Shown here: piece after piece, positions 1 to 3,916 of the stretch
Position numbering within the stretch: the stretch's first letter is position 1
How the letters are laid out: each line of letters begins with the position of its first letter
Source: an uncultured Burkholderiales bacterium
GTDB taxonomy: Bacteria; Pseudomonadota; Gammaproteobacteria; Burkholderiales; Burkholderiaceae_D
Assembly (NCBI GenBank): GCA_937872165.1
Contig: CALMOR010000228.1
Location: 18,359-24,287, forward strand
Length of the DNA: 5,929 nt
Direction: 5' to 3'
The notes under the pieces: generated by a model
The model's input: the letters and a program-made list of their open reading frames with translations, nothing else
Databases searched by the model: none
Told to the model about the DNA's origin: nothing
Program-made: the position numbers and the translations under genes

Positions 1-377
1 CCGTGATTGCGGTTGCCGCGCTGGCTGTCTTCACGCTCGGCCCGGCCTACCTGCCGGCCCACGGCGCCGGCGCGCGGGCCGCGCTCCCCGAAGCGATCTT
101 CTCCGCCTACTTCTCCGCAGGTCGGGACATCGGCGACGTCGAGGTGCTCGTCGACATCGCGGTCGGCGTGGGCTACGAGCGTGAAGAGGTCCGTGGCGTC
201 CTGCAGAGCGATGCGTTCGAACGCGAGGTGGCCGCGAAGGAAGTCGGGCTTCAGGCCGACGGCGTTCACTCGGTGCCGTCGATCCGGATCGGTCGTCACC
301 GGATCAGCGGTGCGCAACCGCCCGGCGTGATGGCCGAGGCCCTGGCCATGGCGACCGCGCCCGCCTTGCCGGCCTGA
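1..377 (+). CDS. DsbA-family (FrnE-like) thiol oxidoreductase, C-terminal part
   Basis: The codon frame is entered at base 3 and ends at TGA 375-377, giving 124 visible residues. FrnE-like DsbA proteins usually have 200-240 residues, so the N-terminal half, including the CxxC active site if present, should lie off the left edge. The GTG at base 3 is probably an internal Val. Visible signatures are the helical-insert motif AIFSAYFSAGRDIGD (residues 31-45), a conserved helix ending in EREVAAKEV, then GVHSVPSIRIG with the cis-proline loop (Val91-Pro92) and the closing SGAQPP motif (102-107). These match the C-terminal thioredoxin-fold half of the family, which acts in thiol-disulfide exchange or, in relatives, as 2-hydroxychromene-2-carboxylate isomerase. 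The physiological substrate cannot be deduced. The first 25 residues align least well with the family, but the frame is continuous. The family call is firm; the exact function is not. Confidence 0.85.
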   Translation, partial: VIAVAALAVFTLGPAYLPAHGAGARAALPEAIFSAYFSAGRDIGDVEVLVDIAVGVGYEREEVRGVLQSDAFEREVAAKEVGLQADGVHSVPSIRIGRHRISGAQPPGVMAEALAMATAPALPA

Positions 378-390
378 CGTGGCGCCCGCC

Positions 391-418
391 GTCGGTTCGG
401 TGTGGCCCACGGACCGAC
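391..418 (+). other. Hairpin after the DsbA-family gene
   Basis: The sequence GTCGGTTCG (391-399) pairs with CGGACCGAC (410-418). This gives a 9-bp stem with one G-T wobble and a 10-base loop, beginning 14 bases after the stop codon at 377. The position suits a transcript 3' end, but no T-run follows the stem. It is therefore not a classical intrinsic terminator and may be only an RNA-stabilising hairpin or chance. Confidence 0.4.
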
Positions 419-477
419 GACCGGCACCTGCGTCGGCGCCGCAGGAGCGGCTCGCAGTTCGGTCGATGAACGAAGCC

Positions 478-506
478 TTGGATGCGGTCGGTAAGGGTTA
501 TATCCT
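478..506 (+). promoter_or_regulatory. Candidate sigma70-type promoter for the SRPBCC gene
   Basis: A -35-like TTGGAT (478-483, 4/6 consensus matches) and a -10-like TATCCT (501-506, 4/6) are separated by 17 bases, within a locally AT-richer patch (GGTTATATCC). Transcription would start near 513, leaving about 20 bases of leader that contains the ribosome-binding site. TATATC at 499-504 is an alternative -10 with a shorter spacer. Both boxes are weak matches. Confidence 0.35.
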
Positions 507-522
507 CCGAAACCGTCTCGTC

Positions 523-528
523 GGAGAG
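523..528 (+). promoter_or_regulatory. Ribosome-binding site deciding the SRPBCC start
   Basis: GGAGAG lies 4 bases before ATG 533. It favours this start over the in-frame ATG at 482, which has no comparable purine-rich site. Confidence 0.5.
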
Positions 529-532
529 AGCC

Positions 533-1111
533 ATGACGACCCCCGCATCGCTGCAAACCTTCGCTCGCGCATGCCGCTTCGGCTGGCTCGCGCTGGCCGT
601 CGGCATCCTCGTCGCGAGTCCGGCTGCCCGATCGCAGGTGCGCAACATCGACGTCGTGCACGACGGCGATACCTATGTCGTCACCGTGCAGGTCTTCGCG
701 CCGGTGAATCGGGCGATCGCATGGGAGGTGCTGACCGATTTCCCGAACATGGCGGGATGGGTGCCCAATCTTCGGGAAAGCATCGTCGTGAAGCCGGGCG
801 ATCGGCAGATGACGATCGAGCAGCGCGGCACCGCGAAGTTCGGAGGCGTGGGCTTCTCGTACACGAGCGTGCGCGAGATCGTGCTCGAGCCGCAGACGAC
901 CATCCGGTCGACGCAGGTCAAGGGCCGCTTGCGCAAGCAGGAATCGCTGATGACGTTGAGCTCGGAAGGCGACGGGACCCGGATGCAGTACCGGCTCGAA
1001 CTCGTGCCGAGCCTGCTGGCGTCCGCCGCGTTGTCGCAGGATCGCCTCAGGCAGGAGATCGAAGAGCAGTTCTCGGCCATCGTCGGCGAGATGACGAAAC
1101 GCCGGAAATGA
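533..1111 (+). CDS. Exported SRPBCC-fold (polyketide cyclase/START-like) protein
   Basis: This is a 192-residue protein. ATG 533 is chosen because GGAGAG (523-528) lies at ribosome-binding distance and because translation from it gives a clean signal peptide: Arg12/Arg15, hydrophobic core FGWLALAVGILVA (16-28), then SPAARS with probable cleavage between residues 31 and 34. An in-frame ATG at 482 would add 17 poorly placed residues and overlaps the candidate promoter. The mature part (about 36-190) reads as one SRPBCC/Bet v1-like domain: strand YVVTVQVFAPV, helix AIAWEVLTDFPNMAGWVPNL, strands with MTIEQRGTAKF, GTRMQYRLELV, and a long C-terminal helix ending in RLRQEIEEQFSAIVGEM. The fold makes a hydrophobic cavity that binds lipids or other small ligands; the ligand here is unknown. 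It appears to be monocistronic and periplasmic or surface-associated. There is no lipobox Cys. The fold is confident; function is unknown. Confidence 0.85.
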   Translation: MTTPASLQTFARACRFGWLALAVGILVASPAARSQVRNIDVVHDGDTYVVTVQVFAPVNRAIAWEVLTDFPNMAGWVPNLRESIVVKPGDRQMTIEQRGTAKFGGVGFSYTSVREIVLEPQTTIRSTQVKGRLRKQESLMTLSSEGDGTRMQYRLELVPSLLASAALSQDRLRQEIEEQFSAIVGEMTKRRK

Positions 1112-1246
1112 GCCGAGGAGGCTTGCCCCCGCCCGCGGCTTCGTCGTGTCGGGCCGCTGTCGAAGCGATTCCTTCCAGTGCCTGCGAATGCTCGTCGAGC
1201 ACCGAAGGATGACGCGGCGATCCCAGGATCCCCGCTCGACCCCGCC

Positions 1247-1447
1247 TCAGCTCTCGAGCGACCTTCGCAGATTTCCTTCGGCTTCGAGCAGCGCGCGCTT
1301 CCCGGCATCTCGAATCGCGATCGCCATCTCCAGTTCTCCTTGCGCGCTCCGATCGGACGGCGAACGGTCCGCCTTCTCACGCGCTTCACCGACCGCATGT
1401 TCGAGCCGATTCCTCGTGTCGTTCAACGTTTCCTCTGCGGGCGTCAT
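1247..1447 (-). CDS. Small charged helical protein, unknown function
   Basis: This 66-residue product is not recognised. ATG (1447-1445) is preceded by GGGAG with an 8-base spacer, a good Shine-Dalgarno match that decides this start over an in-frame ATG six codons upstream. The frame shows the coding bias expected here: most third positions are G/C while second positions are much lower. The product is rich in Glu, Arg and Ala, with about 14 acidic and 11 basic residues and no Phe, Trp, Tyr or Cys. It seems to form two helices, about residues 3-27 and 36-64, separated by a polar SPSDRSAQG break. There is no signal peptide or membrane segment, so it should be a soluble coiled-coil or helical-hairpin protein. 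It lies 133 bases downstream of the thioesterase on the same strand and could share its transcript. It is convergent with the SRPBCC gene, with 135 bases between the two stops. A chance frame remains possible. Confidence 0.55.
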   Translation of the reverse strand: MTPAEETLNDTRNRLEHAVGEAREKADRSPSDRSAQGELEMAIAIRDAGKRALLEAEGNLRRSLES

Positions 1448-1525
1448 GTTCCACGCTCCCGGCATCTGTCGGGCCAACCCGATGTCTCGAAGCGGGCTCG
1501 TCGACTGTCGGCGTCGGAGCGACGG

Positions 1526-1542
1526 CGACCGAAACTCGGTCG
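1526..1542. other. Small perfect hairpin between the two minus-strand genes
   Basis: CGACCGA (1526-1532) and TCGGTCG (1536-1542) form a 7-bp perfect stem with a 3-base loop. It lies 39 bases past the thioesterase stop, in the 133-base gap before the 66-residue protein. There is no T-run on either strand, so a terminator role is unsupported. It may be a processing or attenuating structure, or chance in TCG/CGA-rich DNA. Confidence 0.3.
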
Positions 1543-1580
1543 TGAGTCGCAGCCGCCGGGCCGCATCCATCGAAGCGGCG

Positions 1581-2129
1581 TCATCCGTGCTTCTGCGGGT
1601 CGGTGTGCGATGCCGCGTCGAGCATGCGTCGGTGGTACTCCTGCCGAAGCTCCTTTCGCGTCGTGGCCGCTGCGTGACGCCGATGCTCGTCCGGCGTGAA
1701 CGGCCTGAAGGCCGGCACCTGCACGGGCTTGCGGTCGTCGTCGACCGCGACCATCGTGAAGAAGCAGCTGTTGACGTGCCGCACCTGCTGCGAGCGGATG
1801 TCCTGCGCGACGACCTTGATGCCGATCTCCATCGACGACGTGCCGGTGTAGTTGACCGCGGCGAGAAACGTGACCAGCTCGCCGACATGGACCGGCTGCC
1901 GGAACGTGACCTGGTCGACCGACAGCGTCACGACATAGCGCGCCGCATAGCGACTCGCGCAGGCGTACGCGACCTGGTCCAGCAGCTTCAGGATCGTCCC
2001 GCCGTGCACGTTGCCGGCGAAGTTCGCCGTGTCCGGCGTCATCAGGACGGTCATGCTGAGTTGATGAGCAGGTAGATCCATCGGTGGTCTCGTGTTGGAC
2101 GCGGCGCCGCTCGCCGCGGGTTCGATCAT
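1581..2129 (-). CDS. Acyl-CoA thioesterase, hotdog fold
   Basis: This 182-residue enzyme should hydrolyse acyl-CoA to free acid and CoA in the cytoplasm, tuning acyl-CoA pools. The hotdog domain covers about residues 23-135. Its hallmark is NFAGNVHGGTILKLLDQVA, with the catalytic-type Asn40 (in GNVHGG) and Asp51 (in LLDQ) equivalent to the Asn/Asp pair of BACH/Acot7-type thioesterases. It continues with SVDQVTFRQPVHVGELV, the TGTSSMEIGIKV strand, and SCFFTMVAVD. The C-terminal 45 residues are a charged helical tail rich in Arg and His. No signal peptide is seen. Start choice is uncertain. ATG 2129 begins a 16-residue Ala/Ser-rich extension with coding-like third positions and overlaps the end of another minus-strand frame by ATGA. 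ATG 2081 (MDLPAHQL...) gives 166 residues, begins close to the conserved domain, and has GAGA six bases upstream. Neither has a strong ribosome-binding site. Substrate chain length cannot be predicted. Confidence 0.93.
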   Translation of the reverse strand: MIEPAASGAASNTRPPMDLPAHQLSMTVLMTPDTANFAGNVHGGTILKLLDQVAYACASRYAARYVVTLSVDQVTFRQPVHVGELVTFLAAVNYTGTSSMEIGIKVVAQDIRSQQVRHVNSCFFTMVAVDDDRKPVQVPAFRPFTPDEHRRHAAATTRKELRQEYHRRMLDAASHTDPQKHG

Positions 2130-2304
2130 AGGCTCGGGGTCTTCCGATGCCCCCGGCGGACGCCCGCTGTCTGCGTCGGGAAGGCGAAGTCGCGACGGCC
2201 CTTCTTTCCTTCTTGAAGAGTGCCGGCGTCGTTGCCGCGCGCTCGAAGATCGGTCCGTTGGGCGCCACGAACACTGGGAGGCGACCACTCCTCGACTTTC
2301 GAGA

Positions 2305-2333
2305 CCGGATCGTCGATCGACCGGACGATCCGG
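2305..2333. repeat. Perfect 10-bp inverted repeat
   Basis: CCGGATCGTC (2305-2314) is the exact reverse complement of GACGATCCGG (2324-2333), with a 9-base spacer. It lies about 250 bases before the kinase start and 175 bases before the thioesterase start. No T-run follows on either strand, so it does not look like an intrinsic terminator. It could be an operator for a dimeric regulator or an RNA hairpin. The arms are CG- and GATC-rich like the surrounding DNA, which raises the odds of chance. Confidence 0.55.
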
Positions 2334-2474
2334 CGATCGATCCACTCGACCGGTGTCTCGAGCCGCTCGTCGAGCGTTCGTCCGACGTCGATGGTTGTCG
2401 AGATGGAGGAGCGGTTCGAGTTCGCAGGGCGACGCTCCCATGCCGGACGGACCAGCGGAGCCAGTAGTCCACAT

Positions 2475-2505
2475 TTGCTACAGGGCAACGAAAGCGGCGC
2501 ATACT
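2475..2505 (+). promoter_or_regulatory. Weak candidate promoter for the histidine kinase
   Basis: TTGCTA (2475-2480) and CATACT (2500-2505) each match 4/6 of the sigma70 consensus but are 19 bases apart, longer than ideal. They fall in the only clearly AT-richer patch upstream of the kinase. Transcription would start near 2512, leaving a leader of about 67 bases. Confidence 0.22.
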
Positions 2506-2578
2506 CGCACGCGCTCGATGGATTGTGCCGGCAGCCATGCAGGCGAATCGAGTGGCCGTCCGTCTGTGAGCCGCTCTC

Positions 2579-3706
2579 ATGTACCGTTTCCTTCTACGAA
2601 ATCGTGATGAGTTGATCGAGCGCTGCAAAGCCAAGGTCGCGCTGCGACCGCAGAGGACGGCGTCGGTCGATCAGCTCGCCAAGGGCGTTCCGCTTTTCCT
2701 GGACCAGCTCATCCAGACGCTCCAGGCGGAAGGGGATGGCGAACCCGAGGAAAGTCTGAGGATTTCGGGCTCATCGGGCGGAGACATGTTCGCCCTGTCA
2801 GAAATGGGCGTCGGTGCAAGGGCGCATGGCAAGGTGCTGCTCGAGCTCGGCTTCACCGTCGAACAGGTCGTCCACGACTACGGCGACTTGTGCCAAGCCA
2901 TCACTGACCTCGCCGTCGAGCGCGACGAGCCTTTTGCGATCGATGAATTCCGTACGCTGAACCGCTGTCTCGACAATGCGATCGCCGATGCCGTCGCCGG
3001 TTTCGCCGACCAGCGAGACGCAGCGGTCGCCCTCAAGACTTCGAGCGACGAGAACCAGCGTCTCGGCTTCCTCGTGCACGAACTGCGCGACTATCTCCAG
3101 ACTGCAACGGCGGCTTTCGCTGCGCTCGAAGCAGGTCGGTTGGCGATCGGTGGCTCCACGTCTGCACTGGTCAAGCGGAGCATGGCGTCGATGAATTCCC
3201 TGCTTGCAGAGTCGCTCTCGGTCGTACGCGCTCATGCGCGGACCCCGACGAAGGAGAAGTTCGCGATCGTCCTGCTGCTCGCGGACGTCCGGCGGACGTC
3301 GTCGCTCTACGCGGGGGCAAGCGGATGTTCGTTGAAAGTCCCGCATGTCGATCCTGAGCTGTCGGTCGAAGGCGACCGTGTGCTGCTTGGCGCCGCATTG
3401 GTCAACCTCCTGCAGAACGCGTTCAAGTTCACCCATGCGAACACCGAGGTCACGTTGACTGCCTACGGTCGCGACGATCGCGTGCTGATCGAGGTGATGG
3501 ATCAGTGCGGCGGTCTGCCACCGGGTGCGGCCGAAGGCTTGTTCGAGCCATTCAAGCAGAGTAGTCGAGACCGGAGCGGCCTGGGTCTAGGCCTTTCGAT
3601 TGCGCGCAAGAGCGTCCAGGCCGACGGCGGTTCGTTGAGTGTCCGCGATCTGCCGGGAAGCGGCTGCATCTTCACGATCGACTTGCCCCGCTGCGCGCAG
3701 GCGTGA
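2579..3706 (+). CDS. Soluble sensor histidine kinase with RsbRD-like N-terminal domain
   Basis: This 375-residue cytoplasmic kinase has no membrane segment or signal peptide. Residues 1-150 form an all-helical sensor region resembling the RsbRD N-terminal domain (motifs GVPLFLDQLIQTLQ 36-49 and GFTVEQVVHDYGDLCQAITD 91-110). The dimerisation/phosphoacceptor helix carries His167 in FLVHELRDYLQTA. The HATPase_c domain shows the N-box NLLQNAFKFT (276-285), G1 DQCGGLPPG (308-316), F-box LFEPF (321-325) and G2 GLGLGLSI (334-341), so ATP binding looks intact. In the H-box the residue four after His, normally Thr or Asn, is Asp171, and the usual following proline is absent. ATG 2579 is the first start in this frame; only a weak GTGAG lies upstream. 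No response regulator is visible in the window, so it is an orphan kinase here. The signal sensed is unknown. It lies 210 bases before a c-di-GMP enzyme on the same strand. The kinase call is firm; the name of the N-terminal domain is from resemblance. Confidence 0.93.
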   Translation: MYRFLLRNRDELIERCKAKVALRPQRTASVDQLAKGVPLFLDQLIQTLQAEGDGEPEESLRISGSSGGDMFALSEMGVGARAHGKVLLELGFTVEQVVHDYGDLCQAITDLAVERDEPFAIDEFRTLNRCLDNAIADAVAGFADQRDAAVALKTSSDENQRLGFLVHELRDYLQTATAAFAALEAGRLAIGGSTSALVKRSMASMNSLLAESLSVVRAHARTPTKEKFAIVLLLADVRRTSSLYAGASGCSLKVPHVDPELSVEGDRVLLGAALVNLLQNAFKFTHANTEVTLTAYGRDDRVLIEVMDQCGGLPPGAAEGLFEPFKQSSRDRSGLGLGLSIARKSVQADGGSLSVRDLPGSGCIFTIDLPRCAQA

Positions 3707-3800
3707 CGGCCGGGCCGCGTGGACACACGGATAGACGGTCGCAATCGTCGACGGCCGCCGAGCGATCGGCCCTCCAGGAATAGGACCCGCGCCAGGCGAA

Positions 3801-3830
3801 CGACCAGCCAACGGCCTCGTGGTCGGCCGT
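3801..3830 (+). other. Two overlapping, mutually exclusive hairpins
   Basis: CGACCA (3801-3806) pairs with TGGTCG (3820-3825) around a 13-base loop. The overlapping ACGGCC (3811-3816) pairs with GGCCGT (3825-3830) around an 8-base loop. The two stems share base 3825 and each one's loop contains an arm of the other, so they are alternatives. They lie between the kinase stop and the GGDEF-EAL start. No T-run follows the second stem, so a terminator/antiterminator switch is speculative. Confidence 0.3.
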
Positions 3831-3870
3831 CCCGTCCTTCCCGGCGGCTCACCTTCTTCATCGAGGGACG

Positions 3871-3900
3871 ATGAAATGCTTTCCATTCCAGTTATCGGGT
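3871..3900 (+). promoter_or_regulatory. AT-rich island before the GGDEF-EAL gene
   Basis: This 30-base stretch has 12 G/C (40%), far below its surroundings, and ends 16 bases before the ATG at 3917. It is the most promoter-like DNA in the 210-base gap. I cannot assign convincing -35/-10 boxes, so it is offered as a likely promoter or leader location rather than a defined promoter. Confidence 0.3.
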
Positions 3901-3916
3901 AGAGCGGTCCTCAATC

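Larger units (their letters stand above)
2130..2578. other. Divergent intergenic region without a confident gene
   Basis: About 450 bases separate the minus-strand thioesterase from the plus-strand kinase. The DNA is GC-rich and unusually dense in TCGA, GATC and CGA/TCG words. It stays open for over 100 codons on both strands: plus 2147-2467 and minus 2488-2126. These two frames share codon boundaries exactly, so their coding bias cannot be separated by eye, and neither resembles a known family. The minus frame starts only at TTG, without a ribosome-binding site, but ends in an ATGA overlap with the thioesterase start. The region also holds a perfect 10-bp inverted repeat (2305-2333), a pyrimidine run (2201-2214) and an AT-richer patch near 2467-2505, where a kinase promoter might lie. 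It may be a long regulatory region, a decayed gene, or a small unrecognised gene. Confidence 0.5.

Noticed and set aside
379..1212. A 277-codon plus-strand open frame over the SRPBCC gene
   Set aside because: It is out of frame with the signal peptide and SRPBCC motifs; the product is dominated by Arg/Ala/Gly.
1112..1246. Possible bidirectional terminator between the convergent SRPBCC and small-protein genes
   Set aside because: Only short pairings were found, such as GCTTCG/CGAAGC with a 17-base loop, with no T-run on either strand.
1146..2075. A 309-codon plus-strand open frame across 1146-2075
   Set aside because: It is antisense to the thioesterase and the small minus-strand protein. 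The Arg/Asp/Val-rich product is typical of a reverse-complement shadow.
2147..2467. A plus-strand 106-codon frame in the divergent intergenic region
   Set aside because: It shares codon boundaries with the minus frame opposite, has no ribosome-binding site before its ATG, and resembles no family. It is recorded only within the intergenic description.
1444..2634. A 396-codon minus-strand open frame spanning the thioesterase
   Set aside because: It is a different frame from the one encoding the hotdog motifs and is Arg/Ser-rich without domain features: an out-of-frame shadow.
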